A stretch of DNA of 58,549 bases from Lachnospiraceae bacterium. Lineage in GTDB: Bacteria; Bacillota; Clostridia; Lachnospirales; Lachnospiraceae. The position numbers and the translations under genes were made by a program. Position 1 is the first letter of the stretch. Every line of letters starts with the position of its first letter. The stretch lies in the NCBI GenBank assembly GCA_017395635.1, contig JAFQOE010000053.1:1-58549 (forward strand). The letters run 5' to 3'. The notes beneath the pieces are model-generated. The model was not told the origin of the DNA and made no database searches. It saw nothing but the letters and a program-made list of their open reading frames with translations. Positions 50,390-58,549 of this stretch are shown here, piece by piece.

Positions 50390-51502
50390 CTATAATATTT
50401 GTTTATATAACATTTTTATCGTATCATAATCCAATGCAATAGGATTATTTTTTAATCTATCAATATTCACAGAACTACTTAACCTCTCATAATCTCCTAT
50501 ATTCACCTTTGGATTTGTAAAATTAAGACTATCCACAAATTCACAAAATTTCTTAACTGCCTTATATTTGTCCTCACATCCCATAGAAGATGCTATATCC
50601 TTAAAAACAGAATTCATATATTCTTCACCTCTAACATCTATACACTTATCTGTATTATCAAGCATATATGCCCAAAGCTTAGAAAGACAAAGCGCCGCTG
50701 CATGTCCATGAGCAATACCATATAAACTGGTAATCTTATAACACATAGCATGTCCGGCTGTAGTCTGAGTAATGTTAATTGCTTTACCAGCTATATTCGC
50801 TGCTCTCAACATATTCGCATTACCTTCATCCTGATTAGCTAAATACGAATCTTTATTATTCATAATAATATGTATTGCTTCTTGAGAATAGCATTTACTT
50901 TCCTCTGTAGAATTAACAGACCAATATGACTCGATTGCATGACAAAGTGCGTCTAACATAGTTGCTTTCTTTTGATACTCCGGTAACGTCTTAAGCACAG
51001 ACGAATCCATAAGTACTGCTGAAGGTATACAACTATAATCTGTGACCGACTGTTTCTCTCCGTTATAATATATGACCGCATATCTTGTGGCTTCACTACC
51101 TGTTCCAGCTGTAGTTGGCACTGCAAACAACGGCACATCATTAGATACTATTCTCTGTTCAAGGTAATTAATCTCAGGATTCATATTCGAATAAAGCTTA
51201 ATGCATTTTGCAACATCCATAGCACTACCACCACCTATGGCAATAATCACATCGCAACACTTTTCTCTAAACAATTCAACACCTTTAACCACCGACTCAT
51301 ACAATGGATTAGGCTGAAAGTCACTGAATTTAATAATTCTAATTCCTATACGTTCTTCTACAGTTTCAAAATATCTATTAAGTCTTAAATAAGATATCGA
51401 ACCATCACATACAAGAAAAACGGTCTTAAAACCGTTTTTCAATATATAGTCATCCACTTCCTTATAGTTTTCACTTGCAATTAATATCTCTTGTTGATCC
51501 AT
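50390..51502 (-). CDS. iron-type alcohol dehydrogenase, probable phosphonoacetaldehyde reductase
   Basis: A 370-residue group III (iron-activated) alcohol dehydrogenase. NAD(P)-binding IIAIGGGSAMDVAKCIKLY, then AVPTTAGTGSEATRYAVI, and metal ligands in LDALCHAIESYW and ITSLYGIAHGHAAALCLSK. Members encoded next to PEP mutase and phosphonopyruvate decarboxylase (PhpC-type) reduce phosphonoacetaldehyde to 2-hydroxyethylphosphonate, and that is the assignment here from context. No aminoethylphosphonate transaminase is present, so hydroxyethylphosphonate rather than aminoethylphosphonate is the expected product. GAGG with a nine-base spacer sets the start. It lies 17 bases after the PEP mutase fusion. 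Confidence 0.92.
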   Translation of the reverse strand: MDQQEILIASENYKEVDDYILKNGFKTVFLVCDGSISYLRLNRYFETVEERIGIRIIKFSDFQPNPLYESVVKGVELFREKCCDVIIAIGGGSAMDVAKCIKLYSNMNPEINYLEQRIVSNDVPLFAVPTTAGTGSEATRYAVIYYNGEKQSVTDYSCIPSAVLMDSSVLKTLPEYQKKATMLDALCHAIESYWSVNSTEESKCYSQEAIHIIMNNKDSYLANQDEGNANMLRAANIAGKAINITQTTAGHAMCYKITSLYGIAHGHAAALCLSKLWAYMLDNTDKCIDVRGEEYMNSVFKDIASSMGCEDKYKAVKKFCEFVDSLNFTNPKVNIGDYERLSSSVNIDRLKNNPIALDYDTIKMLYKQIL

Positions 51503-51519
51503 AACGGTAAACCTCTTTA

Positions 51520-53529
51520 TTATTCTTCGTCAGGAATTAATGTAATAATATCCTTAAATGGCATACATACGTCATCGCATTCCTTTGCCCTATGGTTCTC
51601 AAGAATAAGCTCAGCAGCATTCTTCATAGCCGGAAAAGCAGTTCTAGTCAACTGATTAGCATAAATGACCACATTAACTCCCCTTTCCTTAAATTCCTCT
51701 TCCGTAACCATATTAAACGAAGTAGGAACTACTACAATAGGAGTTGCTGAATCTTTTTCTCTAAATTTTTCAACAAACTCAAATATCTCTGTCGGATCTT
51801 TCTTTCTACTATGTATCATAATTGCATCTGCACCAGCTTCAGAAAAAGCAAAAGCACGTTCCAATGCATCATCCATTCCCTGTTCAAGAATCAAACTTTC
51901 TATACGCGCACATATCATGAAATCCTTAGTTTTTTGAGCTTTCTTTCCTGCTCTAATTTTCTCACAAAAATCAGGAATGGAATCCTGTGTCTGCTGTACC
52001 TCTGTTCCAAACAACGAATTCTTCTTGAGGCCTGTTTTGTCCTCTATAATAATCATCGAAACACCCATACGCTCAAGAGTTTTAACTGTATACACAAAAT
52101 GTTCTGTAAGTCCGCCCGTATCTCCATCAAAAATAATCGGTTTGGTTGTAACCTCCATAATATCATCAATAGTACGAAATCTTGAAGTCATATCAACTAA
52201 TTCAATATCCGGTTTACCCTTTGCAGTTGAATCGCAAAGCGAACTAACCCACATAGCATCAAACTGTCTGGCTTCTCCATTCTGGTATATAATAGTATTC
52301 TCGACAATTAGTCCGGTTAAACCACTATGCGCCTCCATAACACTAATGGTCCCCTTCATATCAATAACTTTTCTAAGTCTTGCCCTTCTAATGTCCGGCA
52401 AAGATAAGTCAGCCCTAGCACGTTTCTCAAGTGCCTGATACTTATCATCCCTTGAATATGGATATTCTACAAGCTGTCCACCATATGTAGCTAAAACAGA
52501 AATAACTTCATCTCTTATAGGTTTTTGAAAGCCAGTCACCCAATCATCACCGTGAACAACATAGTCCGTCTTAAGCTCTTGCAAATTTTCCTTATAGCTA
52601 AGTGTTCTCTGTTCGACAACTTTATATACTCCAACGACATTCTCAAACATTACTTTTCTCTCAGAAAATGGCATAAGTGGAAATCTTCTATAACTAACTA
52701 CAGCCTCATCTGAAAGAACACCAATAATCAATTTACCTAATTTCTTAGCTTTTCTTATAATCTCAATATGTCCACTATGCAACATATCTGTTGAAAAGCA
52801 CATATACACTGTCTTATTTTCCAACTCTGCAACTCTTTCAGAAACCATTTTTAAATCCTCAGGATTATCAATCTCATTACATAGCATATCTTCAACATCT
52901 AATATCTGAATATTACATTTATCAGATACTTCATTCAAGGCATGTTCTGCATAGCACTTTTTGTTATCATTTTCACAAAATGTAACAATATTATCTAGCC
53001 ATACTTTCCAATCTTCCTTTAACAACTTGTACAGTGGCTGTGCAGCCATAGCACTATCAAAAAACTCAATACCAACCTTGTCCACTCTACCATCATAAAC
53101 AACCGCTTTAAAATCCTTCTCAGGCAAAGGCAGAGTCGAACTAACTGTCATACAACTCGTATCACTACTTACCACTTTGTCAAAAACCTGATTATCAAAC
53201 ACCAAATCACCATGCATAAGTATTATATCGTCATTCAAATATTCCCTAGCACAATAAATCGAGTAAATATAATTAGTACGATCATATACCGGATTCTTTA
53301 CAAAAGTAATATTTAACGCCAAATCTAACCCTTTACAATAATTAACCAACACCTCATCAAAGGCACCCGTGGTCATAATCACATCCGTAATGCCTGCATC
53401 CAATATCTGATGTAACTGACGACTTAAAATTGTTTCTTTACTTGAAATTTCGGTCATACACTTAGGATGTTCTGATGTAAGGACTCCCATCCGGCTTCCA
53501 ACACCTGAATTTAAAATAAGTGCTTTCAT
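51520..53529 (-). CDS. pepM: three-domain fusion: LicC-like nucleotidyltransferase, TagD-like cytidylyltransferase, PEP mutase
   Basis: A 669-residue protein starting at 53529 (GAGGAG nine bases upstream). Residues 1-235: NTP-transferase fold of the LicC kind (LILNSGVGSRMGVLTSEHPK, NPVYDRTNYIYSIY, acid in MHGDLVF). Residues 239-365: TagD/PCYT-like domain with H251-S-G-H254 (the HxGH motif) but, where relatives I remember have YTEGISST, this one has YPYSRDD, so activity is doubtful. Residues 385-669: PEP mutase with the diagnostic EDK(x5)NS motif (E496-D-K498 ... N504-S505) and MEAHSGLTGLIVENT. It makes phosphonopyruvate and may also activate the final phosphonate with CTP through the N-terminal domain. 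The two-domain CTase-PepM form is common; the extra N-terminal domain is notable. Confidence 0.93.
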   Translation of the reverse strand: MKALILNSGVGSRMGVLTSEHPKCMTEISSKETILSRQLHQILDAGITDVIMTTGAFDEVLVNYCKGLDLALNITFVKNPVYDRTNYIYSIYCAREYLNDDIILMHGDLVFDNQVFDKVVSSDTSCMTVSSTLPLPEKDFKAVVYDGRVDKVGIEFFDSAMAAQPLYKLLKEDWKVWLDNIVTFCENDNKKCYAEHALNEVSDKCNIQILDVEDMLCNEIDNPEDLKMVSERVAELENKTVYMCFSTDMLHSGHIEIIRKAKKLGKLIIGVLSDEAVVSYRRFPLMPFSERKVMFENVVGVYKVVEQRTLSYKENLQELKTDYVVHGDDWVTGFQKPIRDEVISVLATYGGQLVEYPYSRDDKYQALEKRARADLSLPDIRRARLRKVIDMKGTISVMEAHSGLTGLIVENTIIYQNGEARQFDAMWVSSLCDSTAKGKPDIELVDMTSRFRTIDDIMEVTTKPIIFDGDTGGLTEHFVYTVKTLERMGVSMIIIEDKTGLKKNSLFGTEVQQTQDSIPDFCEKIRAGKKAQKTKDFMICARIESLILEQGMDDALERAFAFSEAGADAIMIHSRKKDPTEIFEFVEKFREKDSATPIVVVPTSFNMVTEEEFKERGVNVVIYANQLTRTAFPAMKNAAELILENHRAKECDDVCMPFKDIITLIPDEE

Positions 53530-53615
53530 TTCATCACTCTCCTCTATCAACCGGTAATATATTATATTAATTCAAATTCCTTCTTTTTTTCAAAATAACA
53601 TACCCAAATATCAAT

Positions 53616-54875
53616 TTACTTATTTCTAATTATTTCATTTATTATATTATTTGTAGAATTCTGAATATCGTTTCCAAATACTTCTGCAATTATCTTTTGA
53701 CGTTTTTCTTTCATATAATCATTACCATTTTTTAATTGTATAATACGTTCTTCAAGTTCTTCCCTATTGTTTACCACATAACACCCCTCAACTATTTTTT
53801 TTGTGTCATCTTCTAACTCGAGATTCATATTAGATATGCAAAAAATAATAGGCTTCCCTAAAACGAAATATTCAACCATCACACTAGATATATCACTAAC
53901 TAACACAGAAGATTTAGAAAACGTTGATTCATATTGTGGATTAGTATCCAATTCTACGTTATGAATTTGCTCAATCTCTCGTTTAAAACTAGTAATCTCT
54001 TCTTGTGTCATCTCACCTGTAGCCAAAAAATTTTCAAAAGTAAGTGGATGTGGTCTAAAAAGAAAATCTATTTCCGGTGTTTTTTTTGCATATTCCAATA
54101 ACCACTTGTAATAATTAAAAAAATTACTGCCACCTAGACAAGCATCCGTACACCACCTTGGTGTCCATATTACCCTAAAATTATTTTTTGAAAAGTCCCA
54201 TGAATGCTCTATATTATCACTATTTTTTATAAATAATTCAAGTGTCGGAGATCCAAGGTATTTACTAACATTAATCTTTAATATATGTCCTAATCTCAAC
54301 TGCTTAATATTATAATTCATTGTACTTTCGCTCTCTGCAAAATAATAGTCAATATATCTAAAAAATTCTTTATTTAAAGTATGTTTTTTTACTTCCTGCA
54401 TTGTATTAATTGCATACAAAAGACAACAAGTCTTTGCATATTTACTTATATTTTTACTATAATATATCTCTGGCATAAAATAATTGTATGGTCTTATAAA
54501 AAAAACATAGTCTGGTGATAATTCTCTCAAATCAACCCACTCATTCTTTCCCTTTAAAGCATTAATAGCTTTATAGCCTTTTGAGATAAAATAATCATAT
54601 GTTTCATTACTTAAATCTTCAGCATTCTCTAATACAGAGTTCTTTATCCTATTCGGAATACATACTAACTCAACATCAAATTGAGGGTTTTCTAACATTT
54701 TATAATATACATATGCCACCTTATTCCATGTTTCTACAATTTGACATAAAAAAACAACTTTAATTCGCTCATGATTTACACATTTGTTTTTTCTATATTT
54801 ATTCATCCTTAGGATTGCAATAACATCCGATGTATACCCTTTTTTATCAATTTTCCCCAAAAGACTCTTCAACAA
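53616..54875 (-). CDS. CDP-glycerol glycerophosphotransferase-family (TagB/TagF-like) transferase
   Basis: A 419-residue soluble-looking transferase. The C-terminal half has the family signature: FRVIWTPRW, FLFRPHPLTF and VSDISSVMVEYFVLGKPIIF. Teichoic-acid enzymes of this family move a glycerol- or ribitol-phosphate from a CDP-alcohol to a lipid-linked glycan. No CDP-glycerol synthesis gene is present unless the TagD-like domain in the next gene supplies it; the adjacent phosphonate genes suggest the donor could instead be a CMP-phosphonate, for example CMP-hydroxyethylphosphonate (inference). The start is a TTG with AAGGAG upstream and is uncertain by a codon or more. Very AT-rich, unlike the housekeeping genes. 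Confidence 0.85.
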   Translation of the reverse strand: MLKSLLGKIDKKGYTSDVIAILRMNKYRKNKCVNHERIKVVFLCQIVETWNKVAYVYYKMLENPQFDVELVCIPNRIKNSVLENAEDLSNETYDYFISKGYKAINALKGKNEWVDLRELSPDYVFFIRPYNYFMPEIYYSKNISKYAKTCCLLYAINTMQEVKKHTLNKEFFRYIDYYFAESESTMNYNIKQLRLGHILKINVSKYLGSPTLELFIKNSDNIEHSWDFSKNNFRVIWTPRWCTDACLGGSNFFNYYKWLLEYAKKTPEIDFLFRPHPLTFENFLATGEMTQEEITSFKREIEQIHNVELDTNPQYESTFSKSSVLVSDISSVMVEYFVLGKPIIFCISNMNLELEDDTKKIVEGCYVVNNREELEERIIQLKNGNDYMKEKRQKIIAEVFGNDIQNSTNNIINEIIRNK

Positions 54876-54881
54876 ATCTTC

Positions 54882-56390
54882 TCATCTCCTTATTACAAAT
54901 TTATTTTTTATATATTTAAATTCATCTGTATTATAAAAGATCGTAACATTTATTCCTATTACAAATATAAATATCATCACACTTTTTATAATCAAACTAA
55001 CAAGAGTAATATCAAGTGATATTACACTACATATAATGAAACAAACTATATACTCTGCCAGAAAAACACAATAATATTTTATCAATTTGATAATATATTC
55101 CTTGCAATAATCATTATAATGTACATACAGTACAGTATAAATTCTAAATATTAATGTAATAATGTCCGCTATCAACGTCCCAACAATCGGACCAATTATA
55201 CCAAACGGAGTGATCAACCCAATTGATATTATTAGATTCAATGTCATGGATATAAGTTGTTGTTTCTTTAATACACTAAAATCGCCTATCACCTCCAATA
55301 ACATAGATAATGGCTGATACATACTATGTACAAAAAAATCTAAGGTCAATATTATCAAGAAACTTAATGATAATATATATTCTTTTCCATACCAAAATCC
55401 TACAAATTCATCCAACATACAAAATAATAGCACTCCACATATGGAAGAGTAGAAAAATTGTACAAGTTGAAAACTGTTCAAAAAGAACATGTGCTGTTTT
55501 TCTTCTTTTTGCTCTTGTACAACATTCCCGAAAGAAACCTTTACAACTCCAGCAATGATTGGTGCTATCAAAAATACTTGATTAGTTATAGTAAAATAAT
55601 TTGTATAGTATACTACCATTGTTAATCCAAGAAATGCTGAAATAATAGTATTATCTGTATTATTGAAAACAAATGCACCTATCTTATTAGGAATCAATTC
55701 TTTCATATTGTCCCCTAGTACTTTCATTTCGTTCTTGCTATAACCTTTGTACTGGGACAAATACTTATATTTTCCATCACACACATAACTAACTATTGCA
55801 TTTGACACAAAAGAATAGACAACATCAATAATTATATAAAGATAATAATTCTTCCAGAAAACAATAACCAGTATCTTTGCCATAGACGAGACAATGAATA
55901 TTATACTATCTATAATATTAGTAATATATACATCCTCTGTTGCGTGCAAAAAAAGTCTTTTATGAGCAAAGAAATAGGTAGATGCATTACTAATCACATT
56001 TATAATAAAAACTAATCTAATAAACTCTAACGAATAAGGGTTATCTTTGATTAAATATTGAATGAAAAAACTTAAGATAATACCAACTACAATCATCATA
56101 AGTCCAACTGTATTATATATCTTTTTTGCGGCATTAAGAAGTTTTGCTACTTTCTCATTATCTTTTTCAGCCAATGGTTTGTATAAATTATATTGCAAAG
56201 CCATTCCTAAACCCATATCAGCCAAGTTAAGCAACCCTAACAAATCTGTAAACAATGAATTCAAACCTAAAAGCTCTGAACTTAAGTAGATTAAAAAAAT
56301 CTTTCTAGTTATAAACGACAATACCACATTAAGCATTTTATATGCCAATGTATAACCTGAGTTACGCATTATCTTCTTTGAATGAGACAT
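54882..56390 (-). CDS. wzx: oligosaccharide flippase, Wzx family
   Basis: A 502-residue membrane protein with about 12-14 helices and the Wzx/MATE-like N-terminus (SGYTLAYKMLNVVLSFITRK, then LGLNSLFTDLLGLLNLADMG). It would flip an undecaprenyl-linked repeat unit across the membrane for surface polymer assembly. GAGG lies ten bases before the start. It is followed by the TagB/F-like gene after six bases. Strongly AT-rich, suggesting acquisition with the rest of the island. No Wzy polymerase or glycosyltransferase gene of ordinary type is in the operon. Confidence 0.93.
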   Translation of the reverse strand: MSHSKKIMRNSGYTLAYKMLNVVLSFITRKIFLIYLSSELLGLNSLFTDLLGLLNLADMGLGMALQYNLYKPLAEKDNEKVAKLLNAAKKIYNTVGLMMIVVGIILSFFIQYLIKDNPYSLEFIRLVFIINVISNASTYFFAHKRLFLHATEDVYITNIIDSIIFIVSSMAKILVIVFWKNYYLYIIIDVVYSFVSNAIVSYVCDGKYKYLSQYKGYSKNEMKVLGDNMKELIPNKIGAFVFNNTDNTIISAFLGLTMVVYYTNYFTITNQVFLIAPIIAGVVKVSFGNVVQEQKEEKQHMFFLNSFQLVQFFYSSICGVLLFCMLDEFVGFWYGKEYILSLSFLIILTLDFFVHSMYQPLSMLLEVIGDFSVLKKQQLISMTLNLIISIGLITPFGIIGPIVGTLIADIITLIFRIYTVLYVHYNDYCKEYIIKLIKYYCVFLAEYIVCFIICSVISLDITLVSLIIKSVMIFIFVIGINVTIFYNTDEFKYIKNKFVIRR

Positions 56391-56441
56391 AATAACTATT
56401 CCTCTTTCTTAAAAATATATACTACTATTTTTTGCATATAT

Positions 56442-57536
56442 TCAAACATTATTAATAACATCAACAACATAACTTATCTCTTCATCGCTCATACCATAAT
56501 ACATCGGCAAGCTAAGTTCTGTTGCACTTATTTCCTCCGCTATTGGTAGCTCACCTTCAGCAATCCCCAAATCCGCATAACAGTCTTGCATGTGCATCGG
56601 AATCGGATAGTGCTTGTTAGTTCCTATACCATTATCATTTAGATATTTCTCAAAGTGAGGTCTATCTTTACATCGCACTCCAAAGATATGCCATACCGGC
56701 ATTACATCCTCTCTTACGGCAGGAAGAATAATGTCTTTATTCTTAATTTCGCTCAAATATCTATTAGCAATTCTTCGTCTTTCCTCATTCATTCTATTCA
56801 TATGAGGTAATTTGACAGATAAAAACGCAGCCTGAAGTTCATCTAATCTTGTGTTAGTACCTTTGTAAATATGATGATACTTGTAATCGGAACCATAATT
56901 TCCTAGTGCTCTAACTTTCTTGGCTAATTCTTCATTATTGGTAACAACCGCTCCTGCATCCCCTAATGCTCCCAAATTCTTTCCAGGATAAAAACTGAAG
57001 CCTGCAGCATCACCAAAACTACCTACAACTTTACCTTTGTAGATTGCACCATGCGCTTGAGCACAGTCTTCTATAACATACAATTTATCTTTCCTTGCAA
57101 TTTCCATAATTGGATCCATATCACAAGGTTGTCCATAGAGATGAACCGGTATTATCGCCTTAGTCTTATCTGTAATTTTCTCTTCAATTCTAATCGGATC
57201 AATATTAAATGTATCGATAATCGGCTCAACAAACACAGGAGTAGCACCCACATAAGTCACTGCAAGAGCAGTCGCAATATATGTATTAGAAGGAACAATA
57301 ACTTCATCCCCTTGTCCTATCCCCAATGCTTTTAAAGGGAGCACTAATGCATCCAAACCATTTCCTGTTCCTACGCAAAACTTTGTATCACAAAATTCGG
57401 CAAATGCTTTTTCAAAACATTCATCTTCTTTTCCTTCTATGTACCAGCTGTTTTCAAAAACTTTATCAAATGCGGCTCTTAATTCTTCACTTAATTCTCT
57501 TTCCATGGGTTTAAAACTTACAAAAGGTATCTTCAT
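56442..57536 (-). CDS. DegT/DnrJ/EryC1 sugar aminotransferase (FdtB/QdtB-like)
   Basis: A 364-residue PLP-dependent aminotransferase that would aminate a nucleotide-linked keto sugar. PLP lysine K186 in [17 protein letters not shown]157 and Q160 in [10 protein letters not shown], and the N-terminal [19 protein letters not shown] and NSWYIEGKE resemble FdtB/QdtB, which act on dTDP-3-keto-6-deoxyhexoses. The keto sugar synthesis genes (rfbAB, isomerase) are not here. It is the first gene of the glycan operon: AAGGAG precedes the start, and the promoter in repeat copy B lies about 110 bases upstream. The GNAT gene at the operon's end may acetylate its product. Confidence 0.92.
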   Translation of the reverse strand: MKIPFVSFKPMERELSEELRAAFDKVFENSWYIEGKEDECFEKAFAEFCDTKFCVGTGNGLDALVLPLKALGIGQGDEVIVPSNTYIATALAVTYVGATPVFVEPIIDTFNIDPIRIEEKITDKTKAIIPVHLYGQPCDMDPIMEIARKDKLYVIEDCAQAHGAIYKGKVVGSFGDAAGFSFYPGKNLGALGDAGAVVTNNEELAKKVRALGNYGSDYKYHHIYKGTNTRLDELQAAFLSVKLPHMNRMNEERRRIANRYLSEIKNKDIILPAVREDVMPVWHIFGVRCKDRPHFEKYLNDNGIGTNKHYPIPMHMQDCYADLGIAEGELPIAEEISATELSLPMYYGMSDEEISYVVDVINNV

Positions 57537-57589
57537 CTTGCTTTTCTCCTTGCACTTTTCTCTATCCCTGCAATTCTTTATAAATTCAA

Positions 57590-57630
57590 AAAACTCATCG
57601 TCATCTCATCAAACTTTTTGTAGATCTCAT
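57590..57630 (-). pseudogene. 5' remnant of an Rpn-family gene in the glycan-operon leader
   Basis: The ATG at 57630 (GGTAGGAAGAAT upstream) begins MRSTK, matching MRTTK of copy A. A one-base deletion then shifts the frame, giving a nine-codon ORF ending in TGA; in the corrected frame the homology (KFDEMT) lasts about 14 codons and ends near 57590. It is an upstream mini-ORF of the operon. Confidence 0.8.
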
Positions 57631-57643
57631 ATTCTTCCTACCT

Positions 57644-57672
57644 ATTATATTAAATTATTATTCTCAACGCAA
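57644..57672 (-). promoter_or_regulatory. promoter in repeat copy B, likely driving the glycan/phosphonate operon
   Basis: Minus-strand TTGCGT (57672-57667), 17-base spacer, TATAAT (57649-57644). It is the Rpn promoter; with the Rpn body gone, the aminotransferase is the first complete gene downstream. Confidence 0.7.
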
Positions 57673-57720
57673 CTTCTGTTTACCAAGTTAAATTCTATTA
57701 TACGGATTCGAACGGCATAA

Positions 57721-57775
57721 TAAAAACCAATTGTATAACTCTTGTCATTCAAACACCTTAATTACACAATTGGTT
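57721..57775 (-). terminator. terminator of the VanZ-like gene (repeat copy B)
   Basis: Same 14-pair stem as copy A (57775-57762 with 57738-57725) followed by TTTTATTATG, five bases after the VanZ-like stop codon. Confidence 0.85.
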
Positions 57776-57780
57776 CTTTT

Positions 57781-58233
57781 CTACACTTTCTTACACAACA
57801 CGCAAAACACCTTCGCAACCAACAGATAAATCATGACTCCAACAACTACACCTGCAACATTCAACCACATTTCCTCCAGGTCAAAATGCCGTCCGGGAAT
57901 ATTCCATTTCCCTGCTTCTGTAACCACCGCCAAAAGAACTCCGGATACACCTGCCAACACCAGACATTTCCATCGCATTCTAATAAATTCGGTAGTTACT
58001 CCCATAGCAAACATACTATAAATGGCAAACAGTACCGGATGTGCTAACAAACGAAATGTCCTATGCCAATACTCCATGGTTTCATAATGGATGTCACCCT
58101 GTATAAATATGCCCAATATTAATTTGGTCAACCTCATACTGGTATCCGCCGTATCTCCTCCTGGTTGAAACGAAAGGTAGAGAATAAGAGCGATATAGAG
58201 AGCAAAAGTTATTAATAAAAGTGTTCGTTTCAT
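57781..58233 (-). CDS. VanZ-like membrane protein
   Basis: A 150-residue protein with about four membrane helices and the VanZ-family features RLLAHPVLFAIYSMF, then EAGKWNIPGRHFDLEEMWLN followed by VAGVVVG. The role of VanZ-like proteins is poorly known (teicoplanin resistance for VanZ itself); here it is more likely a general envelope protein. The last ten residues (KVFCVLCKKV) are encoded by the direct repeat and are shared with the glmS fragment; since they follow the last helix naturally, this gene is the probable original owner of that tail. Confidence 0.85.
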   Translation of the reverse strand: MKRTLLLITFALYIALILYLSFQPGGDTADTSMRLTKLILGIFIQGDIHYETMEYWHRTFRLLAHPVLFAIYSMFAMGVTTEFIRMRWKCLVLAGVSGVLLAVVTEAGKWNIPGRHFDLEEMWLNVAGVVVGVMIYLLVAKVFCVLCKKV

Positions 58234-58384
58234 AATTATCTACTTTCTAATATCTGATATATTTCCTCTGGTGGGATGTTATTCGTCTTTTCTTCTGTTA
58301 TACCTTTATCCTCCAAATTCTTTCACTGCAGTTATATATTAATGAAGTCATTATCTAAATGTTAACAGAAAAAATTATGAACCA
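58234..58384. other. region upstream of the VanZ-like gene
   Basis: AT-rich with no gene or convincing promoter seen. The region beyond it to 58384 borders a structured repeat. Confidence 0.5.
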
Positions 58385-58477
58385 GTCAACACCCCACAGC
58401 AAAGTGTGGGAGTGTTGACTCTCGCGGCATTCGTCAAATGTACATGCAAGCATGTCCGCTTGACTCATTGCTCGCGG
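58385..58477 (+). repeat. structured repeat element (copy B) near the right end of the window
   Basis: Hairpin 1: GTCAACAC/GTGTTGAC (58385-58392, 58412-58419) plus CCCACA/TGTGGG with loop GCAAAG and one bulged A. Then CTCGCGG (58421), CATTCG (58428-58433), hairpin 2 ACATGC-AA-GCATGT (58442-58455), CTTGACTCATTG (58459-58470) and CTCGCGG again (58471-58477). Motif order matches 42298-42390. The orientation assigned is that of copy A. Confidence 0.75.
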
Positions 58478-58549
58478 AAATTAAATCCCTATGAAGATTC
58501 TATAACTTTTCGTGACACTTTTTGAATAAATGTTCAAAGTTATTAACAA

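Larger units (their letters stand above)
57590..57818. repeat. long direct repeat, copy B, at the right edge of the glycan island
   Basis: Matches 47945-48233, with 57695-57818 identical. It lacks the 65 bases between the two CTATTATACGGATT copies, as expected from deletion between them. It carries the VanZ-like gene's last codons and terminator, the Rpn promoter and about 14 Rpn codons. Confidence 0.95.

Overview
The window reads as a chromosomal segment of a low-GC, strictly anaerobic, spore-forming Firmicute, most likely a gut or rumen Lachnospiraceae. Evidence for this is HydG ([FeFe]-hydrogenase maturase), the oxygen-sensitive NrdD, a conserved spoVT/yabP/yabQ/divIC/spoIIE/tilS/hpt/ftsH block, and a complete maltodextrin/starch cluster. 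No ribosomal RNA, phage, insertion sequence with an intact transposase, or CRISPR array is visible.

Layout. 1-4 kb: a small membrane-anchored protein with an OmpR-type two-component system, then hydG. 4-7 kb: a membrane GGDEF/EAL protein and a GH25 lysozyme-like lipoprotein. 7-12 kb: cold-shock protein, nrdD with two NrdR-box-like palindromes at two promoters, a cytidylate-kinase-like protein and an NhaD/ArsB-type transporter. 12.4-15 kb: tRNA-Leu, tRNA-Tyr, a cytoplasmic GH13 enzyme and a possible small RNA. 15.4-24.2 kb: the ftsH-hpt-tilS-spoIIE-divIC-yabQ-yabP-rqcP-hup-spoVT block. 24.3-35.6 kb: maltodextrin locus (sugar-sensor/GGDEF protein, malQ, LacI regulator, malG, malF, malE, glycogen phosphorylase, divergent AraC regulator). 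35.6-42 kb: DUF1846 protein, an sbcC split by one in-frame amber codon, sbcD, bioY. 42-47 kb: tRNA-Pro followed by a structured repeat, an orphan binding lipoprotein, class II aldolase, a sugar nucleotidyltransferase, a surface protein and an XRE regulator.

47.9-57.8 kb is the most unusual part. About 9.4 kb of AT-rich surface-glycan genes lies between two copies of a 230-290 bp direct repeat. Each copy is a gene terminator followed by the promoter and first codons of an Rpn-family (PD-(D/E)XK 'recombination-promoting nuclease') gene, and both Rpn genes are wrecked. The operon between them encodes a sugar aminotransferase, a flippase, a CDP-glycerol-phosphotransferase-like (TagB/TagF family) transferase, a three-domain fusion (LicC-like nucleotidyltransferase, TagD-like cytidylyltransferase, PEP mutase), an iron-type alcohol dehydrogenase, phosphonopyruvate decarboxylase, a GNAT acetyltransferase and a 3' fragment of glmS. 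I read it as a pathway PEP -> phosphonopyruvate -> phosphonoacetaldehyde -> 2-hydroxyethylphosphonate -> CMP-activated phosphonate, loaded onto a surface glycan by the TagB/F-like enzyme.

Two dispersed repeat families were also seen by eye: a small hairpin (GTAACTAT...ATAGTTAC) that sits 5' of four gene starts, and a larger structured element (CATTCG / CATGCAAGCATG / CTTGACTCATTG) found two or three times, once directly downstream of tRNA-Pro. Start codons were chosen from visible Shine-Dalgarno sequences and often differ from the longest open frame. All family assignments rest on recognised motifs, not on database searches.
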